DNA of 14,066 nucleotides from DATJUF01 sp035524095 (GTDB lineage Bacteria > Desulfobacterota > Binatia > Binatales > Binataceae), in NCBI GenBank assembly GCA_035524095.1, contig DATKPK010000021.1:1-14066 (forward strand). The letters run 5' to 3'. Positions 1-7,052 of the stretch are shown one piece after another. The translations under genes and the position numbers were made by a program. Each line of letters starts with the position of its first letter. The first letter of the stretch is position 1. The notes below the pieces were generated by a model. It was not told where the DNA came from, did not search any database, and saw only the letters and a program-made list of their open reading frames with translations.

Positions 1-496
1 TGACCGCCCACTCGATTGGCCCGCGATTCGGTACCATCGCCGCTCCCTTCAGCCGCTTGGGATGGACCGAACAGAACTCCGCCAGCCAATCATTGTAGGC
101 GCGGCAGCATGCGTAAATATATTCGGCGTCGGGTGCACGCACGATATGCAGTCCCAGTCCGGGATAGATCACCTCACCTGAAACGCCATCCAGGTCTTGA
201 TCTTCCAGCCGCGCATTCGGCTCCCATGACCCTGGACGATTCTGCTCGTACCGATAGCCTTTCGGCGTGGGAATATCGACGCCCTGCGCTTTCAGATCGG
301 CCATCGGCCCCTCGAATGCGAGCGGTCGCGGCCGCATCCCGTCGATCACCATGTAATCGCCGCTCTCGTCGAGCGCCGCGATTCGTGGTGCGCGTTCGCG
401 GAATTTGTGATCGATCCGCGTCTCCCACAGGTCACGCGGCTCCATCACGTGCGAGTCAGCAGAGATCAATCGTTTGCTGTAAAGCACTTCGGCCAT
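1..496 (-). CDS. Amidohydrolase-family (amidohydrolase 2) metal-dependent hydrolase, N-terminal part
   Basis: The reading frame is open from an ATG at 496 to the window edge, giving the first 165 residues; the C-terminal part lies outside. A Shine-Dalgarno GGAGG sits at 508-504 on the minus strand, 7 bases before the ATG. Residues 12-20 read SADSHVMEP, followed by DLWE. This is the signature of the amidohydrolase 2 subgroup whose first metal-site motif is DxHxxE instead of HxH. Later landmarks are the stretch YIYACCRAYNDWLAEF and then HPKRLKGAAMVP, typical of this TIM-barrel family, whose characterised members include ACMSD and gamma-resorcylate decarboxylase. Substrate cannot be read from this part. 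It is the last gene of a VOC-PPOX-amidohydrolase run, 71 bases after the PPOX stop, so co-transcription is likely. The family call is firm; the reaction (hydrolysis or decarboxylation) is open. Confidence 0.9.
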   Translation of the reverse strand, partial: MAEVLYSKRLISADSHVMEPRDLWETRIDHKFRERAPRIAALDESGDYMVIDGMRPRPLAFEGPMADLKAQGVDIPTPKGYRYEQNRPGSWEPNARLEDQDLDGVSGEVIYPGLGLHIVRAPDAEYIYACCRAYNDWLAEFCSVHPKRLKGAAMVPNRGPIEWAV

Positions 497-567
497 CTCG
501 ATCCTCCGTCAGCCGCGGCTTTTGTACTGATATGACCGTACGGCCTGGTTTCAGGTTGTACTTCGAA

Positions 568-1104
568 CTATCCCTTGGGCGGTTCGGCGCCACCGCGCCA
601 GTATTGGCCCATCTTCACGGAATCAAATGTGATCAGCTTCTCCGGCTTCACCGCCATCACCACCCGTCGCGGCGAATCGAGCATCGCGACGAAGCGCTGC
701 TGACGCACTGCATTGCCGGGAATCAGCACTTCGGCCAATGCCGGATAGAACCATGCTTTCGTCGCGGCGTCTTCAATGATCTTGCATCGCCCTCTAATCG
801 TTACCGTCTGCGGCCGCAGATTAGTTCCTGCAGACGAAACTACCACCGACACTCTATCGTCTCGCTTGACCGCCCCGACGCGTGGCCGCTGACTGCTCGC
901 CGTCATCCACGCCTGACCATCCCGCCAGACGTAACTCATGATTATGCCGATCGGCCACCCCTCCGCTGTCCGCCAGCAGAAAGTACATTCCGTCTGCGTG
1001 CTCAGCAGCCGCTCACGCGCATCGTCCTCGAGTTTGAACTGCGTGACCTCTTCGTAATTGCGCATCCTCGCTTCCGCCACGAATCTGACCTCCGCCGCCC
1101 TCAT
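568..1104 (-). CDS. Pyridoxamine 5'-phosphate oxidase-family (PPOX, split-barrel) flavin-binding protein
   Basis: A 178-residue protein with the split beta-barrel pattern of the PPOX superfamily. Residues 32-69 (from RLLSTQTECTFCW through WMTAS) match the first strands. RVGAVKRDDRVSVVV (75-89) and TVTIRGRCKIIED (100-112) match the dimer and flavin-binding strands. The family binds FMN, F420 or haem and includes oxidases and reductases; the substrate is unknown here. The ATG at 1104 directly follows the TGA of the VOC gene (TGA at 1107-1105), so translation is probably coupled. The ribosome site is only a weak AGG. An internal Met at residue 14 (MRNYEEV) is a possible alternative start, because homologous domains usually begin there; a GCGAGG before it is too close to help. 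The family call is confident, the exact start less so. Confidence 0.88.
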   Translation of the reverse strand: MRAAEVRFVAEARMRNYEEVTQFKLEDDARERLLSTQTECTFCWRTAEGWPIGIIMSYVWRDGQAWMTASSQRPRVGAVKRDDRVSVVVSSAGTNLRPQTVTIRGRCKIIEDAATKAWFYPALAEVLIPGNAVRQQRFVAMLDSPRRVVMAVKPEKLITFDSVKMGQYWRGGAEPPKG

Positions 1105-1551
1105 TCAGACCTGGATCAGCTCGATTACAGTGCCGTCGGGATCGGTGCAACAGACGAAGCCTTCCTGCCGGCCTTCCCTGACGTCAAACATCTGCGGCTC
1201 CGACCAGAACTCGACGCCCTTAGCCTTCAGTTCCTCGTAATCCTTGAGCAGCGTGCGTGTCCGCAAGGCGATCCGGCACAGTCCGGCATGCCACAAATGG
1301 CTATACGCATGGCCTTCGGTCGGCGGATTCTTCCATTCGATCAAGTCGAGCCGGGTCGATCGCGGATTATCGCCCAGAATCATCAGCACCGCCCGTCCAC
1401 GTCCGTTTGGGATCCGCAAACCCTTGTCCAGTTTAGGATTCCCCCCTTCCTTCAGGTCGCGAATTATCTTAAAGCCGAGCAGCTCGTAGAACTTGAGCGA
1501 GCGCTCAAAGTTCGTGACGTTCACATTGATATGAAAAATGCTCTCAATCAT
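1105..1551 (-). CDS. VOC (glyoxalase/bleomycin-resistance/dioxygenase) superfamily protein
   Basis: A 148-residue single VOC unit made of two beta-alpha-beta-beta-beta modules. The first carries FHINVNVTNFERSLKFYEL (residues 6-24, possible metal ligand H7). The second ends TDPDGTVIELIQV (possible ligand E144). The frame stays open upstream to 1707, but I take the ATG at 1551 because it has GGAGG 8 bases ahead (1564-1560) and the protein then starts where the family starts; the upstream 52 codons read unlike a protein. An oddity is that where the second module usually has a metal-binding His before Ile-Ala, this protein has Arg93 (LCRIALR), with H85 and H88 a few residues earlier. It may bind metal differently or be non-enzymatic. 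It is first in the minus-strand cluster, so its upstream region (1552-1854) should hold the promoter. Confidence 0.88.
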   Translation of the reverse strand: MIESIFHINVNVTNFERSLKFYELLGFKIIRDLKEGGNPKLDKGLRIPNGRGRAVLMILGDNPRSTRLDLIEWKNPPTEGHAYSHLWHAGLCRIALRTRTLLKDYEELKAKGVEFWSEPQMFDVREGRQEGFVCCTDPDGTVIELIQV

Positions 1552-1854
1552 CGACCCCGCCTCCGTCGTCAAATTGAGACCGAACCCCGTCGCAGCCCAG
1601 CTTAAGAGCCCGCCCGCCCTTTGATGGTATGAATCGAAAAGAGTCTCCCGAACGAAAGTGGACGGCTCTCCGTGAAAGTCAGACCCTCGATCGCAACCTA
1701 GCAACAAATCCGCCGCTCCACCAAACCCCGCATTTCTTAGCTCCTCACGGGGCTACGATCCGAGCTCAGCTGACTGAGCTTTTGAGGGCTGTGCTTGGAC
1801 TCGCCGTAGTTTCGATGCAATAGTTATCGGTAGGAGCTCTTGGGAGAGGAAAGC
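1552..1854. promoter_or_regulatory. Divergent intergenic region with a palindromic operator candidate
   Basis: This 303-base stretch separates the divergent VOC and monooxygenase genes and must hold both promoters. The clearest element is an inverted repeat at 1763-1780: AGCTCAG, loop CTGA, CTGAGCT, followed by TTT. It sits about 75 bases before the monooxygenase start. It could be an operator for a shared regulator or a small hairpin; no regulator gene lies next to it. I could not assign convincing -35/-10 boxes. A 64-codon plus-strand frame at 1629-1823 has no ribosome site and does not look coding. Confidence 0.4.
1560..1564 (-). promoter_or_regulatory. Ribosome binding site that fixes the VOC gene start
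   Basis: GGAGG on the minus strand, 8 bases before the ATG at 1551. It decides in favour of the 148-residue protein over a longer frame beginning at 1707, which has no comparable site. Confidence 0.75.
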
Positions 1855-3048
1855 ATGACCGGAGATGACTACGATCTCGTTATCGTCGGCGGCGGACTCG
1901 GTGGCTCGGCTTTGGCCAAGGTGATGGCTCAGAACGGCCGACGAGTTCTCGTTCTCGAAAAAGAAACGTTATTCCGCGATCGCGTTCGCGGCGAAAACTT
2001 GATCCCGTGGGGTGGTGCTGAAGCAGAACGGCTCGGCTGCTACGACTTGCTGCGGGACTCTTGCGGCTTCGAGAAACGTCGCTGGCTCGGAGGCGGTACG
2101 GAGCGCGATCTAGTTGCGACCACCCCGCAGAAATTGCCATCTCTGATTTTTTATCATCCCGAAATGCAGGAGCGGATGCTGGTTGCGGCGGACGACGCTG
2201 GCGCCGAGGTCCGCCGCGGCGTACTGGTCCGATCCGTGGCCGCCGGAAAACCCGCGCGGGTCAAATTCGAGAGCCGATCAGGAAACGGCGAGGCGACGGC
2301 ACGTTTGGTCGTTGGCGCGGACGGGCGTGCTTCGGCGATGCGTTCGTGGGCCAACTTCGAGGTCAAGCGCGATCCCGCGCGGCTAATACTCGCGGGCGTC
2401 CTGCTCGAGGACATCGCCGATTTCCCTGATGATGCTTTCTATTTCGTGATTAATCCGGACATCTCTGAGTGCGCAGTTCTCGCCGGTCAGGGCCTCGGAC
2501 GCGCGCGGGCTTACCTCGGCTATCGCGCCGACAACGACATTCGTCTGAATTCGCGCGATTCAGTAAGTCGGCTTATTCAAGAATCCGCGCGATGCGGCAT
2601 ACCGGCGCAGCTCTACGAAAATGCTAAGGTCGCCGGCCCCCTGGCAGCCTTCAGCGGCGCTGACAATTGGGTCAACCATCCATACGCCAACGGTATCGTT
2701 CTCATCGGCGACGCCGCTGCGGCGACCGATCCGAACTGGGGCCAGGGGCTCGCTCTGACTCTTCGGGATGCTCGTTTTCTGCGCGACGCTCTGCTCGCCG
2801 ATGATGATTGGGACCGCGCCGCCCACGCCTACGCCAGTCAACACGACCACTACTACGGAATCATTCATGATTATGAAGATCTGTTGACCGAGTTTTTCTA
2901 TGGCACTTCAGGCGAAGCTCGCGCCCGCCGTGACCGGGCAATGCCCCTCATTATGGAGGATCCTAGCCGCGTACCAGATCACGTCTTTAGCGGTCCCGAA
3001 TTGCCACTCGACGAAACCGTCAAAGCCCGCTTCTTCGGCGAAGCCTAA
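1855..3048 (+). CDS. FAD-dependent monooxygenase (PHBH/UbiH fold)
   Basis: A 397-residue flavoprotein with all three group A monooxygenase fingerprints. These are the Rossmann GxGxxG at residues 12-17 (VGGGLGGSALA) ending in VLVLEKE, the DG motif at 153-157 (VGADG), and the GD motif at 285-291 (GDAAAATDP, then NWGQGLALTLRDA), which binds FAD ribityl and pyrophosphate. FRDRVRGEN (about 41-49) is the conserved segment after the Rossmann unit. Such enzymes use NAD(P)H and O2 to hydroxylate or epoxidise aromatic or polyketide-like substrates; the substrate cannot be read here. A TTG at 1840 would add five residues, but the ATG at 1855 has GGGAGAGGA just upstream and is preferred. It is divergent from the VOC-PPOX-amidohydrolase cluster, which suggests a shared pathway. 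A hairpin follows the stop. Confidence 0.9.
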   Translation: MTGDDYDLVIVGGGLGGSALAKVMAQNGRRVLVLEKETLFRDRVRGENLIPWGGAEAERLGCYDLLRDSCGFEKRRWLGGGTERDLVATTPQKLPSLIFYHPEMQERMLVAADDAGAEVRRGVLVRSVAAGKPARVKFESRSGNGEATARLVVGADGRASAMRSWANFEVKRDPARLILAGVLLEDIADFPDDAFYFVINPDISECAVLAGQGLGRARAYLGYRADNDIRLNSRDSVSRLIQESARCGIPAQLYENAKVAGPLAAFSGADNWVNHPYANGIVLIGDAAAATDPNWGQGLALTLRDARFLRDALLADDDWDRAAHAYASQHDHYYGIIHDYEDLLTEFFYGTSGEARARRDRAMPLIMEDPSRVPDHVFSGPELPLDETVKARFFGEA

Positions 3049-3061
3049 TCAAAGCGCATCC

Positions 3062-3088
3062 TCAGCCCCTTGCCTGAGACGGGGCTGA
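3062..3088 (+). terminator. Hairpin after the monooxygenase gene, possible terminator
   Basis: TCAGCCCC (3062-3069) pairs with GGGGCTGA (3081-3088), an 8-bp perfect stem with an 11-base loop, 13 bases after the stop codon. No T-run follows, so it is not a textbook intrinsic terminator; it could also protect the 3' end of the mRNA. Confidence 0.35.
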
Positions 3089-3127
3089 CCGGCAACATCG
3101 CGTCATGGGTCGTGCTCGCAACGTTGT

Positions 3128-3153
3128 CCGGATGCCCGGCTGCGAGCATCCGG
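3128..3153. repeat. Perfect 8-bp inverted repeat upstream of the HAD gene
   Basis: CCGGATGC (3128-3135) and GCATCCGG (3146-3153) flank a 10-base loop, about 70 bases before the HAD gene start. It lacks a T-run. It may be a second 3' hairpin of the monooxygenase transcript or a regulatory site for the HAD gene; nothing in the sequence separates these. Confidence 0.3.
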
Positions 3154-3220
3154 CCTTGAAATCTTAAGCGAGGACCAGTAGCGCCAGCTGCTCATCCTCA
3201 ACCGAATAAAGCAGGGTCCG

Positions 3221-3910
3221 ATGGCCGATCTAAAGACGATTTTTCTCTTCGACGTCGATAATACGCTGGTAGATAACGATCATGTCATCGCGGACTTGAT
3301 GCGCCACCTCGAGCATGACATCGGCCACGAAGCAGCGCAGCGCTACTGGGTCTTGTTCGAGGAACTACGCAGCCAACTAGGCTACGCCGACTATCTGGGT
3401 GCGTTGCAACGATATCGCGTCGAACATCCGCGCGACTTTAATATCCTCGCGGTCTCTTCGTATCTTTTGAATTATCCTTTTGCCAACCGTCTCTTCCCCA
3501 ACTCCCTCGACGTAGTCGATAGCTGCCAGGCCCTTGGGGAAACCGTCCTCGTGACTGACGGCGACGTGGTCTTCCAGCCCTTCAAGATTCATCGTTCCGG
3601 CCTCCACGAAGCCTTCGAGGGCAAAGTCCTGATCTATATCCACAAAGAGTTGGAACTCGACGACATCACCACGCGCTATCCCGCCGACCACTACGTCTTC
3701 ATTGACGACAAAGTCCGGATTCTCGCTGCCGTCAAAAAGGCTTGGGGTGCACGCGTGACGACGATCTTCCCGCGCCAGGGCCATTACGCATTTGACGAAA
3801 AGGAAGTCGCAAAATACCCCAAGCCGGACCTCACGATTGAACGCATCGGCTCATTAACCGCCGCCGACCTGCCCGAGATCATCAAATCGGCGAAACCGGC
3901 GGGCGCCTAA
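3221..3910 (+). CDS. HAD-superfamily hydrolase (predicted phosphatase)
   Basis: A 229-residue HAD protein with its motifs in order. Motif I is FDVDNTLVDND (nucleophile D11, acid/base D13). Motif II is VTDGD (T112). Motif III Lys is probably K122 in FKIHRSG. Motif IV is VFIDDK (D162, D163), coordinating Mg2+. The alpha-helical cap lies between motifs I and II (about 20-100), as in C1-type HADs. The family mostly hydrolyses phosphate esters; the substrate is unknown. The ATG at 3221 has only a weak site (GCAGGG). The gene stands alone 172 bases after the monooxygenase and converges on the ferredoxin gene 31 bases downstream. The family is certain, the role unknown. Confidence 0.88.
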   Translation: MADLKTIFLFDVDNTLVDNDHVIADLMRHLEHDIGHEAAQRYWVLFEELRSQLGYADYLGALQRYRVEHPRDFNILAVSSYLLNYPFANRLFPNSLDVVDSCQALGETVLVTDGDVVFQPFKIHRSGLHEAFEGKVLIYIHKELELDDITTRYPADHYVFIDDKVRILAAVKKAWGARVTTIFPRQGHYAFDEKEVAKYPKPDLTIERIGSLTAADLPEIIKSAKPAGA

Positions 3911-3928
3911 CCTTCGGCTCATAGGCCT

Positions 3929-3956
3929 CGGTTTCTTGTGCTCAACGCCGAAACCG
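3929..3956. terminator. Bidirectional hairpin between the convergent HAD and ferredoxin genes
   Basis: CGGTTTC (3929-3935) pairs with GAAACCG (3950-3956) around a 14-base loop, spanning the 31-base gap and the last codons of the ferredoxin gene. Placement between converging genes suits a shared terminator, but the stem is short and the T-runs are weak. Confidence 0.3.
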
Positions 3957-4274
3957 CGAAGCGATCGGTTCAACGAAATTTACTTCCGGATGGAGCAGGC
4001 GCGCTCGCTCCAGCAGCACCCCTTCGCTCTCTGAGATCGCCGGATCAGGTACGCAGCAATCCACCGGACACGCCGCCGCGCATTCTTCGTGATCAAAAAA
4101 CCCCACGCACTCAGTGCATTTGTCGGGAACTATATAGTAGATATCCGGCGCGATCGCTTCATGTGGCACACCGTCGAATTCCCACGGCTCGCCGCCAACA
4201 TAGATCGCATTGTTCGGGCATCGCGGCAGGCACGCTCCGCAGTTGATACATTCCTCGGTGATTACCGTCGCCAT
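3942..4274 (-). CDS. 2[4Fe-4S] ferredoxin, Alvin (Allochromatium vinosum) / YfhL type
   Basis: A 110-residue low-potential electron carrier with two cluster motifs. One is C9-x2-C12-x2-C15-x3-C19-P (ECINCGACLPRCP). The other is C53-x2-C56-x8-C65-x3-C69-P (CTECVGFFDHEECAAACP). The 8-residue gap in the second motif and the C-terminal extension mark the Alvin-type family. C73 and C74 are extra cysteines, one matching the ninth cysteine common in this group. The stretch between the clusters (about 25-50) is longer than in the A. vinosum protein as I remember it. It lies 38 bases after the Mrp gene on the same strand, so the two are probably one transcript. No good Shine-Dalgarno precedes the ATG, but the N-terminus matches the family start exactly. 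The electron partner is unknown. Confidence 0.95.
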   Translation of the reverse strand: MATVITEECINCGACLPRCPNNAIYVGGEPWEFDGVPHEAIAPDIYYIVPDKCTECVGFFDHEECAAACPVDCCVPDPAISESEGVLLERARLLHPEVNFVEPIASRFRR

Positions 4275-4312
4275 CGCACAAAGATTTATCAGAATTCAGA
4301 CGGATCTGACGG

Positions 4313-5365
4313 CTAACGTTGCGGCATCGCCGCCGCTACCTGCCGCGCCAATTCCATGAACGCCTGACTGGCAGGATGCTCCGGCCGAGCGAGCGTAATC
4401 GGCATGCCGTCATCTCCGCTCGCGCGCACTTCGACGAACAGTGGGATCTGCGCTAATAGCGGCATAGCCTCACTGGTCGCCAGCTTATCGCCGCCGCCAT
4501 GACCGAAAATCTCGTCTCGATCGCCGCAGTCGGGACAGTCGAAGTAACTCATATTCTCGACCGCGCCGAGCAGCGGACAATGCACCTGCCGCAGCATTCG
4601 TACCGCCCGCAATGCATCTGCGACGGCCACATCTTGCGGCGTGGTCACGATTACCGCACCGTCAAGCGCAACCTGCTGCGCCAGCGTTAGTTGTGCGTCA
4701 CCAGTCCCCGGCGGCAGGTCCACCACCAGAAAATCGAGTGTTCCCCACAGTACGTCCTGCAGGAACTGCTTGATCGCCCCCATCACCATCGGGCCGCGCC
4801 AGATCACCGGTGCCTTATCGCTCAGGAAGAAACCCATCGAGGTCAGTTTGATTCCGTACTTTTCGATCGGAAAGAAATTCTGGCCGCCGGCCCCGCGCGG
4901 ACGCTCGTTTGCCGTCCCAAACATCATTGGCACCGACGGCCCATAGATATCCGCGTCCAGCAGCCCGACCTTATGTCCCAGCCGGCTGAGTCCCACCGCG
5001 AGATTCGCTGCCACCGTCGATTTACCGACGCCGCCCTTGCCGCTCGCCACGGCAATGATGTGCCGTGTGCCATCGATCCGTACCTTGCCGGTCTTCTCGC
5101 CGAGTTCCGCTTCGATCTTCCGCACCTTGAACTCGACCTTCGCCACGCCGAGTTCGTGCGTAAGCACCGTATGAATCCGCGACGCGATCTCGCGCAGAGG
5201 CTCCTGCCGATCGCTCGGCGCTCGCAGCATCACCGACCATCCGCCATCACCAACCGGCGTCAGCTCTTCGACCAGCCCAAGACTCACGATATCGGTCGCA
5301 TAGCCGGGATAGTCGACCCGCCCAAGCGCCGCCAAAACTTCTTCAGATGTCAGCCTCTTCGCCAC
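4313..5365 (-). CDS. mrp: Mrp/ApbC/NBP35-family iron-sulfur cluster carrier ATPase
   Basis: A 350-residue cytosolic P-loop ATPase that carries Fe-S clusters to target apoproteins. An N-terminal MIP18/DUF59 domain covers about residues 6-85 (SEEVLAALGRVDYPGYATDIVSLG split over 7-30). The ATPase follows: deviant Walker A SGKGGVGKST (108-117), GLLDADIYGPSVP (134-146), and VVDLPPGTGD (214-223). The cluster-bridging pair is C277-P-D-C280. The length is normal for bacterial Mrp. The start is GTG at 5365; an in-frame TAA lies only four codons upstream (the fourth codon before the GTG), so no earlier ATG exists, and the ribosome site is weak. It lies 44 bases after the secreted-protein gene and 38 before the ferredoxin, suggesting one operon, with the ferredoxin a plausible reductant or client. 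Confidence 0.97.
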   Translation of the reverse strand: MAKRLTSEEVLAALGRVDYPGYATDIVSLGLVEELTPVGDGGWSVMLRAPSDRQEPLREIASRIHTVLTHELGVAKVEFKVRKIEAELGEKTGKVRIDGTRHIIAVASGKGGVGKSTVAANLAVGLSRLGHKVGLLDADIYGPSVPMMFGTANERPRGAGGQNFFPIEKYGIKLTSMGFFLSDKAPVIWRGPMVMGAIKQFLQDVLWGTLDFLVVDLPPGTGDAQLTLAQQVALDGAVIVTTPQDVAVADALRAVRMLRQVHCPLLGAVENMSYFDCPDCGDRDEIFGHGGGDKLATSEAMPLLAQIPLFVEVRASGDDGMPITLARPEHPASQAFMELARQVAAAMPQR

Positions 5366-5409
5366 TGGCGCCGATTATTTCAGACACGCTACGCAGGCGA
5401 AAGTCCGTC

Positions 5410-5928
5410 TCAATGCCCACCCACGCTCAAGCGATTGCCGGCCAGTATCACCAACCGCCGCAAATCGGCCACGGGCACCATGTTCTTACGCTCACGTGTA
5501 CTCGCCTGGACTGCGGCCTCGCGCCCGCCCTCACTCACACGACACATCGAGTCAAACCCGTACTGCATCATCGATTCTGGCGGTATCGTTGTTGTGCAAG
5601 TCACCGCACCCGCCCTCTCCGTTTCAACTTTGCCCCCACTGCTGCGCATCATTTGCCTGATCGTCCGCTCGTTCTCCTCGTCCTGTTCCGACTCAATCGA
5701 AACTCGGACCGTTACCGTTGCACCACCCGCGCTCCCCTGGCATATCGAGGTCGAACCCTCCCGAAAAGTCGTCGCATGATCGAAGCCGGTCGCTGGCCCG
5801 CCAATCGCGTGTTCGATCTCCGCCCGCGACAGCAGCCCGCACGCGTCGGGTAAACTCTCAGCCGCAATTGCATGCGCTCCAACCGTGGCGCACACAACGC
5901 CTATCATCAGTGCAATCGCCGCTCGCAC
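5410..5928 (-). CDS. Secreted protein of unknown function with signal peptide
   Basis: A 172-residue protein, GTG start at 5928 with GGGAG about 8 bases ahead. Residues 1-23 form a Sec signal peptide (Arg, then a hydrophobic core ALMIGVVCATVGAHA) with a likely cleavage after AIA near 20-22. The mature part opens LPDACGLLSRAEIEHAIGGP, resembling small periplasmic or extracellular proteins of the DUF3558-like kind, where a short helix follows a conserved DxC. Four mature cysteines (in DACGLL, SICQGS, VTCTTT and SMCRV) could form two disulfides. The function is not recognised. It is the first gene ahead of mrp and the ferredoxin on the minus strand; the 44-base gap allows co-transcription, but a functional link is not evident. 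Confidence 0.75.
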   Translation of the reverse strand: MRAAIALMIGVVCATVGAHAIAAESLPDACGLLSRAEIEHAIGGPATGFDHATTFREGSTSICQGSAGGATVTVRVSIESEQDEENERTIRQMMRSSGGKVETERAGAVTCTTTIPPESMMQYGFDSMCRVSEGGREAAVQASTRERKNMVPVADLRRLVILAGNRLSVGGH

Positions 5929-6359
5929 ACGATTTTCTCCCGTTACAAATGCGTCTCGCTTCCGCCGTCGGATACTCTCCGATAGTCATTGATCTCGATT
6001 AACCGGATATCCGACTATTAGATTCCATTCCCGTCCTTTTGAGAACGAATATGAACTTGTTTTACATTTTTCTTCGCGCCACGTTCGCGTCCGATAGCGG
6101 CATCGTGAAAATAATAACTGTTGCGTGGCGCTGATGGATAACGCCTTCGCATCTCACACTGAATATTGAGCAGATTTATTTGCTGGAAACGTATGGCGGT
6201 TCTCCACTAGACTTCAGTTCGCTGTGGATGATGTTGTTGCGGCTGCGCAGTCCCTCGACTCTCTTTTCATTCTGACTAATACACTCGCCATAATCTTTTT
6301 GGCTGCCCATCCGTAATGACTACTGCGGCTATGTACAACTGCGGGTCACAGGAGGTTTC
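5929..6359. promoter_or_regulatory. AT-rich divergent promoter region with paired GTCGGATA sites
   Basis: This 431-base gene-free region separates the secreted-protein gene (minus) from the outer-membrane gene (plus). GTCGGATA (5967-5974) recurs inverted as TATCCGAC (6008-6015), and the second copy lies in a perfect palindrome CGGATATCCG (6004-6013). Both sit 40-90 bases before the minus-strand start, where an operator would be expected. Another inverted pair is GCGCCACG (6076-6083) and CGTGGCGC (6124-6131). A -10-like CATAAT at 6289-6294 lies about 65 bases before the outer-membrane start, without a clear -35. I found no gene here. Confidence 0.4.
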
Positions 6360-7040
6360 ATGAATCGACGCACTTGTTTCTTTAGTGCAGCTGCTTGCTC
6401 TTTCGCTCTGCTGATTGGCTCCGGCTCACGCGCTAATGCCGAAGGCTTCTATGCAGGCGTGCAGGGCGGCGCGACTTTCTTCAATGACGACTATACGCGA
6501 GTAGTCATTCCACCACTTCCAACCATAGGTTCGCATACCAACTTCGATGTGGGCTGGCTGGCCGGCGCCTCAGCGGGTTACGAATGGCCTCTCGGCCTGG
6601 CCCTGGAAGAGGAATTCACCTTCCGCGAAAGCCAACTCGATCGGGTCGCGACCACCGGCGGATCTCTTTTTAGCGGCGGCGACGCCCATAGCTACTCGAT
6701 TATGACCAATGGCTATTACCACTGGCATAATTCGACGCCCTTCACCCCTTACATCGGCGGCGGTGTGGGCGAATCCACCGTTGTCCTTAATAATCTCCGT
6801 CCTGACTTCGGCACTGGCAGCGGTAACTTCGGCGGCGACGACGCGGTCTTCGCCTACCAGGGCATCGGCGGCGTCTCCTATGCCTTCTCGCCCCGGCTGA
6901 GCCTCGCGGCAGAGTATCGCTATTTTGCGACCCTGCGTCCCGGCTTCGAGGCCAGCGCTGGCGGCGTCGAAAACATCAAAGTCGCTCCGGACTATACGTC
7001 CCATAACGTTCTGCTCCGTCTGAATTACAATTTCGATTAG
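6360..7040 (+). CDS. Outer-membrane beta-barrel protein (OmpA-like/porin-family)
   Basis: A 226-residue protein with a strong ribosome site (GGAGG at 6351-6355, ATG at 6360). Residues 1-27 are a signal peptide (RR, then a hydrophobic core, likely cleavage ANA|EG). The mature part starts EGFYAGVQGGATF, the usual first strand of small 8-stranded barrels. It continues with alternating strands: GWLAGASAGYEW, PYIGGGVGES, YQGIGGVSYAFSPRLSLAAEYRYF, and a closing strand VLLRLNYNFD with Phe next to last, as needed for BAM-dependent assembly. The family covers Omp25/Omp31- and OmpW-like surface proteins; there is no OmpA peptidoglycan-binding domain. It appears monocistronic with a long AT-rich leader region. 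Thirteen bases after the stop begins the folded element at 7053. Role unknown beyond surface structure or adhesion. Confidence 0.87.
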   Translation: MNRRTCFFSAAACSFALLIGSGSRANAEGFYAGVQGGATFFNDDYTRVVIPPLPTIGSHTNFDVGWLAGASAGYEWPLGLALEEEFTFRESQLDRVATTGGSLFSGGDAHSYSIMTNGYYHWHNSTPFTPYIGGGVGESTVVLNNLRPDFGTGSGNFGGDDAVFAYQGIGGVSYAFSPRLSLAAEYRYFATLRPGFEASAGGVENIKVAPDYTSHNVLLRLNYNFD

Positions 7041-7052
7041 CATTCTCTCCGT

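Noticed and set aside
16..1605. Long plus-strand open frame of 529 codons
   Set aside because: It lies antisense to three well-supported minus-strand genes (amidohydrolase, PPOX, VOC). Its product is rich in Arg, Pro, His and Ser with no domain, as expected for a shadow frame in GC-rich DNA.
1629..1823. Plus-strand open frame of 64 codons ahead of the monooxygenase gene
   Set aside because: No ribosome site, no recognisable motif, and it occupies the divergent promoter region including the palindrome.
4691..5779. Plus-strand open frame of 362 codons
   Set aside because: Antisense to mrp and the secreted-protein gene, which have clear motifs and a signal peptide; the product has a low-complexity shadow-like composition.
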